Positions 38,035 through 47,389 of a stretch of 64,000 nucleotides of DNA are shown here, in pieces. Made by a program: the position numbers and the translations under genes. The notes below the pieces were generated by a model that saw only the letters and a list, made by a program, of their open reading frames with translations, was not told the DNA's origin and searched no databases. How positions within the stretch are numbered: the stretch's first letter is position 1; every line of letters starts with the position of its first letter. Source of the stretch: Candidatus Sumerlaeota bacterium (lineage in GTDB: Bacteria; Sumerlaeota; Sumerlaeia; JAFGJS01); the NCBI GenBank assembly GCA_016928995.1, contig JAFGJS010000151.1:1-64000 (forward strand). Direction: 5' to 3'.

Positions 38035-38372
38035 TCCTCCGCGGTCGCAAAAAAAAACGACGTCATAATTCCGATTTTCCTTCTCTAGCGTCTGACATCA
38101 CGCGGCGCGCCAAAAAACGTGTTCATGCATTCGATCCGCGAAATCCGCAGCAAGCTCCCGTCATCCTGCGCTGGCGGCGCAGAAAAAAAAGCAATTTCCT
38201 GAAATCCACTATTGACGCGGAGATAAGCATGTGCTTCTATTCGCGACAGGAAACAAACAAGCGACTTGCGTATGCGGGGCGAGAGGCGCCCCCGGCGCCG
38301 GCTGCGATTTCCGAAGATTAGGCAGCAATCATAATAAGGAAAGTTCTCACAACAAAATTCAAAGGAGAGTGT
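38035..38372. other. Intergenic region before the HU gene
   Basis: This 338-base tract holds the candidate HU promoter at 38212-38240. A long open frame entering it from hslV in another frame is a shadow. There is no trace of hslU. Confidence 0.5.
38212..38240 (+). promoter_or_regulatory. Candidate promoter of the HU gene
   Basis: TTGACG and TTCTAT are separated by 17 bases. The -10 match is poor (three of six). It would give a leader of about 125 bases before the HU start. Confidence 0.3.
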
Positions 38373-38645
38373 GTGATGACAAAAGCAGAACTGGTTGATG
38401 CAGTGGCGGCAGGTGCGAACATTTCCAAGGCCGCGGCTCAAAACGCGATCGACAGCACTTTTGTGACAATCGCCAAAGTGCTGAAAAAGGAAAAACGTTT
38501 TTCTGTTCCGCAGTTTGGCACCTTCAAGGTCACCAACCGCAAAGCCCGCAAGGGTCGCAACCCGCAGACCGGCGAAGAGATCAAAATCAAAGCCTCCAAG
38601 GGAGTCTCCTTCAAGGCTTCCCCGACGCTCAAAGAGAAAATCTAA
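38373..38645 (+). CDS. hup: HU-family DNA-binding protein
   Basis: A 90-residue histone-like protein that bends and compacts DNA. It has the family helix AELVDAVAAGANISKAAA, FGTFKVTNRKARKGRNPQTG with the DNA-binding arm, and the closing SFKASPTLKEKI. AAAGGAG precedes the ATG. It is followed by a strong bidirectional terminator. IHF cannot be ruled out, but a single standalone gene favours HU. Confidence 0.94.
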   Translation: MMTKAELVDAVAAGANISKAAAQNAIDSTFVTIAKVLKKEKRFSVPQFGTFKVTNRKARKGRNPQTGEEIKIKASKGVSFKASPTLKEKI

Positions 38646-38681
38646 TCCGGATATTCATGAGCGTAGAGTTGTACAAACAAA

Positions 38682-38708
38682 GCGGCAGCGCCATTCAGGC
38701 GCTGCCGC
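38682..38708. terminator. Bidirectional terminator between hup and the vWA gene
   Basis: A perfect 11-base-pair GC-rich stem (GCGGCAGCGCC with its complement) has a five-base loop. T-rich bases follow on both strands (TTCTTTATC on plus, TTTGTTTG on minus). It lies between the convergent HU and vWA/GATase-like genes. Confidence 0.85.
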
Positions 38709-38729
38709 GGTTCTTTATCAATCGATTGA

Positions 38730-41084
38730 TCAAAGCGTGACTAGTTTGCGCGTGAGCCATTCAACGCCGAACAGCAAAATCAGCAGCCCCCAAAGCCACG
38801 GAGAATCCCAGAGCGGCACGTTGTACTGCCGCGTCTCCAGTTTTTGCTCTTCAATCTTGCGGCGCAGCAATTCGCGAATCTCCTGCGCGCCGCTGAGCGT
38901 CTCGCCGCCGGTCAGCTGCGCCAATTGTTTCATCGTCTCTTCATCGGGCAGCGGATTCTCGTATTCCTTGCTGAGTTGCAGAATCCGCACTGGCAGTTCG
39001 TCCTCGCCGATCTGATCGCCCCGCGCGCTGTAGGCCGTAAAGACGACCTTCGCCTCTTCCCAGTCGAAAGCCTCAGGAACCTTCACGAATCCGGCGTGCT
39101 CGGCATTTTCCGGATCGAACTCCAATTCCGTTTCCTGTTCATGCGCGCCTTCGCCATCGAAACGGGCGGTCACCCGTCCGGCGCCGCTGTCTTCTCCGCC
39201 GGGCAAAATGAGTTGCGCACGCACGCGAATCGCTTCGCCCGGTTTGTACGTGATCGCTTCCGTGTTGCCGATCACCGGCGATCCTCGCCGCGCCATGCTG
39301 TTTTCCGCCAGCCAGCGCACGGTGTTGACCCAAAACTGGCGATAATACTTGTTGCCTTCCTTATGATCGGCCGGGCCGCCCTCGCCCCATTCGGTCTGGT
39401 AATTCACGCCCCAGCCGCCCGCCGCGTCGGACATGAACGCCATGGAGCGTCCCTTGCCGTACGGCTGCACGCAAATCAACGGCATATCCTGCTCCACATC
39501 ATTCACTTGCTGCGACGCCAGTTCAGGCGACTGCTCAGAGAATCTGCCTTGCGTGGGAGATGAGCGGTCGGACATGGTCATCAGCACCGTGGCCGCGGGT
39601 TTGGCGCGGCGCACGATGTTCGTGCCGCGAAATAACGGATGCTTGTCGAGAATTATGTCATTCTCTGCCGGATCCGGATCCATGCGCCAGATCGGATGAT
39701 TGCGCACGGATTGCGGAATCTCGACATAGGTCGTTCTTTCGCGCAGAAATCCGCCCATGTGGACGTCCATCGCCACGGGAATCATCTTCTCCCAGATCGT
39801 GCGGTCCCATTGCCCGGAGCCAAAGCTCGTATGTCCGCCGATCATGCAGAAACCTCCGCCGCGCTCCGCCACCAGATCGCGAATCGCCTCCAGCTGCTCG
39901 GTTGTGAAGACGAAACGGCCGATGTCCGAACAGATCACAACGTCGTAGCGGAAAATCTCTTCGCGCGTCGGAGGAAATACTCGGCTCACATCGTGCACAT
40001 GCTCTAATTTGCCGCCGACATCATATTGATTTTGCAACCGGTAAACATCCACTTCGATCTCTTCAGTCTCCAACAGCGGCAACTCGATGAATTCATATTC
40101 CTCGCGCTGCCAAATGGGATCGAGGTGGTTCGAGCCTTCCATGTATAACACGCGCATCTTGGGATCGCTGGCTTCCACGTTGAAGCCGAATGAATTGTCA
40201 ACCAGCGTCATTTCGTCCGGCACGCTGCTGAGTTCCAACTGGTAGTCTTGGAAATTGGTGTCGATCAGCACTTCAAATCCAACCTCTTGCGGGCTGTCAT
40301 TGACCTGCAGATCCGCGGTTTCCAGGGATCGCCTCGCCCCTTTCTTGCGCAACGTCAGCGTGATCGTGCCCGTGCTGACGCCATCGCAACGCACCTGCAC
40401 GCGCACCGGCACGCGAGTGCCCAGCGGCGCCTGGCGCTGCGCGAAGCAGTTCACAATCGCCGCATTGGGCAACGGCTTGTCCGAGCCGGTCAGGCAGGTG
40501 GAAATCGGTATCGCCTTGGCGCGCGCCAAACGCACCGCTTCGCCAAGCTGCTCCTTGTCCTGCGTGCGTCCGTCGCTGAACACCAGCACGTTCGCCACGC
40601 CCATGTCGCTGGCGGCGTTCAGCAGGCGCTGCAACACATACGCCAGCTTCGTCGAACTACCCTCCGCCTTGGTCCAGTCAAATGGCTGATCCACCGGATC
40701 CTGGTCCGGGAAAAAAAGATCGTCGTCAAAACGGAAGAGATGAATCCGTGCGGAAAGATCGTTGTCGTTCAGCGCAGGGGCGACTCGTTCCCGCGCCATC
40801 TCCAGACGCGACTGAGGCGTCTCCAGCCCCATGCTCAGCGAAGTGTCCACCAGCACAATCTGCTTGTCCCGCTTTTCGGGCAGCTCACCTTCCTCTTTGC
40901 GCACCGGATCGGCCAAAATCACCAGCACCACAATCAGCGCGGCCAGCCGCAGCAGGAAAATCCACGCGCGCATGAATGGCGATTGAAGCGACGTGCTGCG
41001 CAAGGTGAACCATCCCAGCAAGGCGATGCAGAGCAATACGAGAGCGGCATAGATGTAGGGATGAAGCGTCAGATTCCAAATCAT
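38730..41084 (-). CDS. vWA and GATase-like membrane protein
   Basis: A 784-residue membrane protein at the end of the moxR cluster. Two N-terminal membrane helices (about 12-30 and 40-60) are followed by a vWA domain with the metal site LVDTSLSM near 77 and VLVFSDGRTQ near 167. A glutamine-amidotransferase-like domain follows (about 330-600; MIGGHTSFGSGQW), then a last membrane helix near 755. Proteins of this form occur with MoxR and DUF58 in many bacteria; the function is unknown. It is 21 bases after the 1388-residue gene. Confidence 0.8.
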   Translation of the reverse strand: MIWNLTLHPYIYAALVLLCIALLGWFTLRSTSLQSPFMRAWIFLLRLAALIVVLVILADPVRKEEGELPEKRDKQIVLVDTSLSMGLETPQSRLEMARERVAPALNDNDLSARIHLFRFDDDLFFPDQDPVDQPFDWTKAEGSSTKLAYVLQRLLNAASDMGVANVLVFSDGRTQDKEQLGEAVRLARAKAIPISTCLTGSDKPLPNAAIVNCFAQRQAPLGTRVPVRVQVRCDGVSTGTITLTLRKKGARRSLETADLQVNDSPQEVGFEVLIDTNFQDYQLELSSVPDEMTLVDNSFGFNVEASDPKMRVLYMEGSNHLDPIWQREEYEFIELPLLETEEIEVDVYRLQNQYDVGGKLEHVHDVSRVFPPTREEIFRYDVVICSDIGRFVFTTEQLEAIRDLVAERGGGFCMIGGHTSFGSGQWDRTIWEKMIPVAMDVHMGGFLRERTTYVEIPQSVRNHPIWRMDPDPAENDIILDKHPLFRGTNIVRRAKPAATVLMTMSDRSSPTQGRFSEQSPELASQQVNDVEQDMPLICVQPYGKGRSMAFMSDAAGGWGVNYQTEWGEGGPADHKEGNKYYRQFWVNTVRWLAENSMARRGSPVIGNTEAITYKPGEAIRVRAQLILPGGEDSGAGRVTARFDGEGAHEQETELEFDPENAEHAGFVKVPEAFDWEEAKVVFTAYSARGDQIGEDELPVRILQLSKEYENPLPDEETMKQLAQLTGGETLSGAQEIRELLRRKIEEQKLETRQYNVPLWDSPWLWGLLILLFGVEWLTRKLVTL

Positions 41085-41105
41085 ACGGATTGTTTTTTCC
41101 CTTGG

Positions 41106-44100
41106 TTATTCCTCGTCGTCGCGCAAGTCGTCCGAGAGTTCACGGAAATATCGCTCGACCAGCCGGATATACTTGTCGGGCACATTGTCGTCCTTTTGCG
41201 CCAGGAGCTCGCGTTGGATCACTTCGGCGATGAGCTGCTCCAATCGCTCTTTGGCCGGGCGGAGCGTCTCTTCCGCCAGATCCCGGGAGACCGGCCAGTG
41301 CGGACTGCCCGCCGCATCGCGCTCAAGATTCTCCAGCGCACGATCCAGACGGTCGGCCATTTCGCTTAATTCCTCGTCATTGAAGCTCCGCAGATCGACC
41401 GCGAAATCCTCCAGCCGTTCGAGCAATTCCGTCGGAATTCCGGCATTGCGCCCGACAATGCCGGAATTGTCCAACTGTGGCGGGCGATTGCCCCATCCGC
41501 CGTCGCGCGATTCTTCCGCTTCGCTGCGTTCATTCGAGCCGCCGTTTTGCGCCAGCGCTTCGCTCTCCGCATCCGATTGTCCCTCGCTCTGGCCTTGGGA
41601 TTCCGATTCGCTTTGTTCTTCGGATGGATTTTCACCTTGGCCTTGTTGTCCCTGGCGACCTTGGGCTTCCGCTGCGCTCTCTGCGTTCGATTCCGCAGAC
41701 TCAGCATCGGATTCGGAATCCGATTCCGACTCCGATTCGCCTTGTCCATTGCCCTCTTCTCCGGATTGCCCCTGAGCCTCTGCTTCAGTTTGAGCGGACG
41801 ACTCCGCCGATTCATTCTCTGCTTGTCCGTCCTGAGCCTCTGCGTTTTGGCCTTCGCCGTTTTCAGTTTGCTGTTCGGATTCCTGCTCGCCCTCTTCAGA
41901 CTGCGCCTGGCCGTTATTTTCCATCGCTTGGCTGAGCTGCTGTGCTTCGGCCTGCGCCTCAGCCATGCGCTCCAGCCGGCCCTGGATCAAGCGGTCGCGT
42001 TCGAGCGCGGCGCGCTCCGCCAAACGCCGGAAGCGCATCGCCGCATCCTGATCAAGCTGCGCGGCTTGATCGCTTAAACCCAGCCGACGACGACGCTCCG
42101 CCTGACGTAGCGCCTCACCCAAGCCTTCCAGGTCGATCTCATCGTTCAACTCGCCAAGCCGCCGGCCGACTTCCTGATTTTCGCCGCCCAAGCGCTCCTC
42201 GGCGTAACGCAGCCAGTCCGCCATCGTGTCGGCGTTGTCCGCGAGGCGCTCACGGTTCGGACTCCGTCCGGCGCCGCGATTCTGCTCCTGCTCTTCATCG
42301 CCGCCTGCGCCCTGTTCACGTTGGTCGTTGCCAGCGCCCTGTTCACGCGGCTGTTCCTGTTCGCCGTTGGCGCCTTGTCCTTCCTGGCCTTGATCGCCGC
42401 TGGAATCTTCTTCCGCGCGCTCTTGTTCCGAATCCCCGCCTGCGCCGGGTTGTTGCTGATTTTCAGCGCCACTCGCGCCTTGTTCCTGCTGTTCTTCGCC
42501 GTTCGCGCCGTTTTGCGGTTCCTGCCCTTCAGTTTGCAGGCCGGTTTCGCCTTGATCACCTTCATTCGACTCTGCGCTTTGATTCTCGCCCTGTTCTCCG
42601 GCGTTCTCTCCGCTTTCCTGTTCGCCAGCGTCCTGCTGATTTTCATCGCCTTCGTTTTCTTCGCCGGCTTGCTGTTGTTGGTTGCTGTTTTGCTGCGACG
42701 GACTGCTGCTTTGCAGCTGGTTGCCGCTTTGCTGTGATGCGCTGCTTTGTTGTTGCGACGAACTCTGCGACTGAGACTGACTCTGTGATTGCGACTGACT
42801 TTGCGACTGCGATTGGCTCTGCGACTGTGATTGGGATTGGCTCTGCTGCTGAGAGTTTTGCTGTTGTTCCTGTTCTTGTTGTTCGCGTTCCAATTCCTCG
42901 GCGGCCTGATCGGCCATATTCGAGGTCTGGTTTAACGTCTGCGCAAGGTTCTGCTCTTCCAATCCGCGCAGGTGCTCCGCCAATTGCTGCAGACGATCCT
43001 CCGCGTCGCCCACTCGCGGCCGCGCATCGGCCAGTTGATCATCAGCCAATTCACGGTCAGCCCGGCGCATGAGGCGGTCGATTTCCTCGATGCGCTCCAT
43101 CACCAGCGGCGTGCCGAGAAGTTCATGGTTGCGCAAATCCTCAAGCAACTCGCCCTCGTCCTCGGTCGCAAATTCCTGCTGAGTCTTCGTGCGATTCAGG
43201 CTTCGCGGATCCGGCTCCTGCGCGGCTTGATATTTGTCGAGTTTCTCCCCCACCTGCTGCTCTTCGCCCGATAGCCGTTCGGCTTCCTGCGCCAGATTCG
43301 CGGCGCTGGGCTGCTCAACCGTATCCATCTGGCCCTGCATCTGCTGCTGCTGTTGCTGCTTCAGCAGACGGCGGATTAAATTGCGCCGCACGCGCAGCAG
43401 ACTGGCCAGCGCCGGATCGCTTTGATCCCAGCCTGCGTCCACGTCCAAACGGTCGAATTCCACCGCGGCAAGGTCCATCAAACTGTATGCGTCCTGCAGA
43501 TCGCTCAAAACCTGCTCATCCATACCTTCCTCGGCGCTCAGACGGCCGTGGAGTTCCTCCACATTATCCGAAAGATCCGTCTCCTCCTGCGCCATGTCTT
43601 CGAGCGCTTTGGGCGCGTCACGCTTCTCCTGCTGATAACGGAAGGCATCCGAAACCACCTCGCGCTGGCGTTCAATCGCCTGCTCGATTTCGAACAAATC
43701 CTCCATCGCCTGTTGCATCTGCTCCGGCAGCATGCCCTCTTCGCTCTGCATTTCCTCTATTTCGTACTTGATGCGGAAGGGAATGATGTCGATGGGGAGC
43801 AGATCGCTGACGCCGCGGCGCTCCGTATCCGGCTTATAATCCGTTGCAAAGGAGTATAGCCGCACGTTGTCGTTGATCGTCAGGTTGTGCTTCTCCAGCA
43901 TCGCCTTGGCGATTTCCCGGACGCTGAGTTCCACTTCTCCGTCCGGATCGAACTCCTTGGTCAATAACACTTCCTCGGGCTGATCGCCGATCTTCAGCAT
44001 CACACCAAACTCTTTCAGCCCGAAATCGTCCGAGGCGCGCGCGCGAACCGCGACTTCCGTCAGGGAGGTGGCTTCGACCGTGTCTTGCGGATCGACGATC

Positions 44101-45272
44101 TCTACTTTCGGCGGCTCGTCCTGCAAGCCCTTGATCTTGAACACGGTCTTGTCCAGTTGCAGTTCGTCGGCGTTTTGACCCTCCAGCCAGTAGATCTCCT
44201 CGCCGGCCTTCACTGTGCGTTCAGTGGAAACCCAGTTTTCCTCGATCATCACCGGGGCTGCGGAATCGTCTCCCATGCGCAGTTTGGCTTGCGCCAGGGG
44301 ATGATTCAACCGGAAGCGAATCTTCGCCTTTGTGCCTTCGACAGCCCGGATGTTGCCTTCGCTTTGCTCCTGCGGCTCCAGCCGCGTGTAGTCCGGGTAG
44401 TTCAAGGTTACTTGAATCTCTTCGATGCGCGGCGGCTCCACAAAACGCACTGTCGCGGGTTTGGTTTTGCCGTCGCCCGCCGCCACGTAATATTCGATGG
44501 AGCGCATGCGGTTTTTCAGCGTCCGGACGAACGTCCCGTCCGGTGTATCGGACATGTCCAATTCGCGCCAGTCTTCTTCCGGCTCCATACCGGCGTCACG
44601 CACATACATGCGCACTGCATCCGCCGGCCGGCCGGAAATCGTCGCCGTGATTCGGATCGGATCGCCCTTGCGGAAGGTCTCCCGGTCGCTCTCGGCGGAC
44701 ACGCGCGTGAAGGTGAAGCCAGCCATCGGCGCCGCGACGCGCAACGCCGCCGTGCGGAAATCCTGCCAAGCCGCCAACGTGGATAGCAACACAATCGCCA
44801 GACAACCGAGATAAGCCAGTTTGATTTTCAGATTGCGCCACGGGATCAACCGGACCGTATCCAGCCTCGCGATGCGTTGCCGCGCACGTTCAAGCAAGGC
44901 CTGCGTCAACGTGGAAGAAAGCCCGGCCTGTTCGGCCTCTTGCGGATCGCTCAGCTCCGACGCCGTGCGCAGCATCTGGCCCAGTTCAGGATATCCGCGT
45001 TCGATTTCACTGACCGCCTCGTGCTCGCCGAATTTCCGCGCAGGTCGCAGATAACGCCTTGAAAGCAGCGCCAAACCCGCCGCCGTGAGACCGCCCAGAA
45101 TCAACCAGCGCCACCCAGTGGGCAGTCCGACCAACGCATCCGCCACTGCCGCTACGCCCGCCAGACCAAGGCATGCGATCCCGGTCAGCGATCCGCCTTC
45201 TCCGGCGAAAAAACGCCGCCGCCACGAAATATGATCGCGGACTTTAATATTGATCGCGTCGTTGCGTTTCAT
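41106..45272 (-). CDS. Giant low-complexity membrane protein (DUF4175-like)
   Basis: A 1388-residue protein. The N-terminal part has membrane segments near 30-70 and 150-170. Residues 170-520 look like beta-rich extracytoplasmic domains. The middle and C-terminal parts are helical and very rich in Gln, Glu, Ser and Asn, including a (Ser-Gln)13 run near residues 810-836 and Glu-Ser repeats near 1180-1260. The N-terminal layout suggests the DUF4175 family, found in moxR clusters; this is a tentative match. Its start overlaps the BatA-like stop by four bases. Function unknown. Confidence 0.75.
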   Translation of the reverse strand: MKRNDAINIKVRDHISWRRRFFAGEGGSLTGIACLGLAGVAAVADALVGLPTGWRWLILGGLTAAGLALLSRRYLRPARKFGEHEAVSEIERGYPELGQMLRTASELSDPQEAEQAGLSSTLTQALLERARQRIARLDTVRLIPWRNLKIKLAYLGCLAIVLLSTLAAWQDFRTAALRVAAPMAGFTFTRVSAESDRETFRKGDPIRITATISGRPADAVRMYVRDAGMEPEEDWRELDMSDTPDGTFVRTLKNRMRSIEYYVAAGDGKTKPATVRFVEPPRIEEIQVTLNYPDYTRLEPQEQSEGNIRAVEGTKAKIRFRLNHPLAQAKLRMGDDSAAPVMIEENWVSTERTVKAGEEIYWLEGQNADELQLDKTVFKIKGLQDEPPKVEIVDPQDTVEATSLTEVAVRARASDDFGLKEFGVMLKIGDQPEEVLLTKEFDPDGEVELSVREIAKAMLEKHNLTINDNVRLYSFATDYKPDTERRGVSDLLPIDIIPFRIKYEIEEMQSEEGMLPEQMQQAMEDLFEIEQAIERQREVVSDAFRYQQEKRDAPKALEDMAQEETDLSDNVEELHGRLSAEEGMDEQVLSDLQDAYSLMDLAAVEFDRLDVDAGWDQSDPALASLLRVRRNLIRRLLKQQQQQQMQGQMDTVEQPSAANLAQEAERLSGEEQQVGEKLDKYQAAQEPDPRSLNRTKTQQEFATEDEGELLEDLRNHELLGTPLVMERIEEIDRLMRRADRELADDQLADARPRVGDAEDRLQQLAEHLRGLEEQNLAQTLNQTSNMADQAAEELEREQQEQEQQQNSQQQSQSQSQSQSQSQSQSQSQSQSQSQSQSSSQQQSSASQQSGNQLQSSSPSQQNSNQQQQAGEENEGDENQQDAGEQESGENAGEQGENQSAESNEGDQGETGLQTEGQEPQNGANGEEQQEQGASGAENQQQPGAGGDSEQERAEEDSSGDQGQEGQGANGEQEQPREQGAGNDQREQGAGGDEEQEQNRGAGRSPNRERLADNADTMADWLRYAEERLGGENQEVGRRLGELNDEIDLEGLGEALRQAERRRRLGLSDQAAQLDQDAAMRFRRLAERAALERDRLIQGRLERMAEAQAEAQQLSQAMENNGQAQSEEGEQESEQQTENGEGQNAEAQDGQAENESAESSAQTEAEAQGQSGEEGNGQGESESESDSESDAESAESNAESAAEAQGRQGQQGQGENPSEEQSESESQGQSEGQSDAESEALAQNGGSNERSEAEESRDGGWGNRPPQLDNSGIVGRNAGIPTELLERLEDFAVDLRSFNDEELSEMADRLDRALENLERDAAGSPHWPVSRDLAEETLRPAKERLEQLIAEVIQRELLAQKDDNVPDKYIRLVERYFRELSDDLRDDEE
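42765..42842 (-). repeat. Hexanucleotide repeat coding for (Ser-Gln)13
   Basis: Thirteen tandem six-base units inside the 1388-residue gene encode alternating Ser and Gln. The units use several Ser codons (TCG, TCT, TCA, TCC, AGT and AGC types) and both Gln codons. This pattern argues for selection on the protein rather than a fresh DNA expansion. Confidence 0.85.
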
Positions 45273-47167
45273 GCCCGGCTCCTATCCGCCAGGTAATTCT
45301 CCGCGACCATCAGCCCCAGCAAACCGATGGCCAGAAAAACCCAAAACTCATTTTCACGCTCGCTCTTGAGCGGAGCGACATCTTTGACTTCCTGCTCTTC
45401 CTCGGGCGCATCGGCCAGTTCGGCAAAACCGAGCGACCGGCGAAACTCCGCTTCATCCGCCATGACAATATCCGATTCGCGCGCGTCGGGCGCCACGACA
45501 AACCAGCCATCATTGTCCTTATAGGCTCCGGCGTCGCGCTCGCCGTTCATCCGCAACGCCTCAACGCGCGCCTGGTCCGTCACGTTCTGAATGTCCGCGA
45601 GATAACTAAACGTCTCGCGGATTACCGGCACAAAGATACGCTCCTTGGGCCAATCGCTCCAATCGCGGTCGGCAGGATTGGCAAACGCGATCACGCTCCC
45701 CCGGCCGACGGCCTGTTCGATAATCGCGGGAGCGCCGTTGCTCAAGCGCGCCAGCACATGCGCGTCTTCATCCGGTTCAAGGCGAAACACGTCGCGAAAC
45801 ACAATGCGCGAAAGATCGCCGCTCTCACGCCCGGTGAACAGCTGCAACGCAGGATGCTCCTTGTCCCACTCCGTGATGGTACGCGGCACGGGCACGTCGA
45901 GTTCACGCAACGCGGCGGGAAACACGCCTGCGTCGTAAAACTCGTTGAACATCCGCTCCGACGTGCGGTTGCCGAGAAACCAGACAGCCTTGCCGCCGTT
46001 CGCGAGATAGCGCTTCAATTCCGCAACCTCATCCTTGCCCAGCGCGCCCACGTTGCATAGCGCCACGACGCGGTAGGGCGTCAAATCCTCGATCTCGCGC
46101 CGCACTTCGCACTTCAGTTCCGATTGCCCGTCGCGTCGTTTGCTGATTTTCAGCGCCATCTCAATGTAGTACGTCTCATCCTGAAACATCGTGCTGCCCG
46201 GCGACCCGTTCACCAGCAGCACGGGAAGCGGCTCGCGCACATTGAACACAAAATGCCGTTCGTTATCCGCGGCCCAGGCGTCCTCCGCGTCCACTCGCGC
46301 CACGCCGGTATATTCGCCCGGCTGAACCGGCGTCCAATTCATCCGCACGGCGCCATTGCGCAAGAGCGCGGTCTTTTCAACTTCCACGCCGCCGAGCTGC
46401 AGCGACACTGTGACCTCCTGCGCTTCGGGCGTGGCGCCGAAACACGCCAGCTGCACCTCCACTTCGCCATCACCGCCCAGATACGGCGATAAATTGCGCA
46501 CGTCCGCCACGGCGCAGTTCCAATCGCCAGGTTTTATCGCGGGCATGAGTTCCACGTCCACGTCGAGCGGCCAATCGCCCAGCGGATCGCCGGGCAAACC
46601 CTTGCGCTGCATGTCGGTGAACAGGTAGACTTTGCGTTCCTTGGCCGCGGACAGCTTCAGCCGGTCGCGCGCCCATGCCGACATCGCCGTGTAATCAGTC
46701 GCGCCGGCCGGACGCAAATCAGCGTGCTCCAAGTCTTCCACTTCTTCCACAGCGTCGCTGAACACGGCGACCGTGGCCTTCGCGCCATTCGGCAGTTCCT
46801 TCAGCGTCTTCAGCGCCGCATCGCGCGCCAGCGTGAAATTGCTCACGCCCAGCGCCTCGCCGTTCATGCTGCCCGAGGCATCAATCAACAGCAGCGCGTC
46901 CAGTTGTGCGGAGCTCTCTTCGTCCGGTTTTTCAAAGAACGGCCGCGCGAAAAGGAACGTCAGCAGCGCGACGATCAACAGCCGCGCGGTCAGCAGCAGC
47001 AAGCGCTGCAAACGGCGCCAGGATTTCGTCTCCTGCACGGCTTGTTTCAGGAAACGCAGCGTGCCGATGGTTTCCTGACGGAACCGGCGGCTGCGGATCA
47101 AATGAATGATCACCGGCGCCGCCAGCGCCGAAAGCCCGAACAATATTGCGCCGTTAATAAATCCCAT
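45269..47167 (-). CDS. BatA-like vWA membrane protein
   Basis: A 632-residue protein. The N-terminal BatA domain has two membrane helices (about 4-22 and 56-77; FLFARPFF at the end). The vWA domain has the full metal site LLIDASGSMNG near 95. A GATase-like region near 375 reads VALCNVGALGKDE. The C-terminus has a membrane helix near 615. The frame is open to 47239, but MGFINGAILFG at 47167 is the family start. It overlaps the next gene by four bases and is separated from the DUF58 gene by a long palindrome. Confidence 0.85.
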   Translation of the reverse strand: MGFINGAILFGLSALAAPVIIHLIRSRRFRQETIGTLRFLKQAVQETKSWRRLQRLLLLTARLLIVALLTFLFARPFFEKPDEESSAQLDALLLIDASGSMNGEALGVSNFTLARDAALKTLKELPNGAKATVAVFSDAVEEVEDLEHADLRPAGATDYTAMSAWARDRLKLSAAKERKVYLFTDMQRKGLPGDPLGDWPLDVDVELMPAIKPGDWNCAVADVRNLSPYLGGDGEVEVQLACFGATPEAQEVTVSLQLGGVEVEKTALLRNGAVRMNWTPVQPGEYTGVARVDAEDAWAADNERHFVFNVREPLPVLLVNGSPGSTMFQDETYYIEMALKISKRRDGQSELKCEVRREIEDLTPYRVVALCNVGALGKDEVAELKRYLANGGKAVWFLGNRTSERMFNEFYDAGVFPAALRELDVPVPRTITEWDKEHPALQLFTGRESGDLSRIVFRDVFRLEPDEDAHVLARLSNGAPAIIEQAVGRGSVIAFANPADRDWSDWPKERIFVPVIRETFSYLADIQNVTDQARVEALRMNGERDAGAYKDNDGWFVVAPDARESDIVMADEAEFRRSLGFAELADAPEEEQEVKDVAPLKSERENEFWVFLAIGLLGLMVAENYLADRSRA

Positions 47168-47189
47168 GCGGCATAACCTGATTTTTTTT

Positions 47190-47385
47190 AACGCGGAGAC
47201 GCAGAGTCGCTGAGAACCGATTTTTTTTGACAGGATCAACGGGATGAACAGGATCTAAACTGACTTAAGCATTTTTAACGAGAGGCAATTATAAAAGGAA
47301 AAAGCCTCAAAAAAATCCTGTCAATCTTATCCATCCTGTTAAAATTTTCTTTTCTATTCTTTGCGTCTTTGCGCCTTTGCGTTTT
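47190..47385. repeat. Nested imperfect palindrome inside the moxR cluster
   Basis: Outer arms (47190-47215, CGCGGAGACGCAGAG type, and 47358-47385, TTTGCGTCTTTGCG type) enclose inner arms (47229-47256, CAGGAT type, and 47314-47342, ATCCTG type). At the centre GAGGC and GCCTC form a small hairpin with T/A runs on both sides. It fills the gap between the DUF58 and BatA-like genes. The outer arms resemble the repeat at 12066-12151. Confidence 0.75.
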
Positions 47386-47389
47386 GTAG

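Noticed and set aside
37740-38321. 193-codon plus-strand frame running from hslV into the gap
   Set aside because: Arg-rich shadow of hslV in another frame; no ribosome site and no domain.
42740-42870. Tandem repeat that could be taken for a CRISPR array
   Set aside because: The six-base units are continuous, code for Ser-Gln, and have no spacers.
41942-43072. 376-codon plus-strand frame opposite the 1388-residue gene
   Set aside because: It arises from the low-complexity repeat region; the product is a Pro/Arg/His-rich run without a domain.
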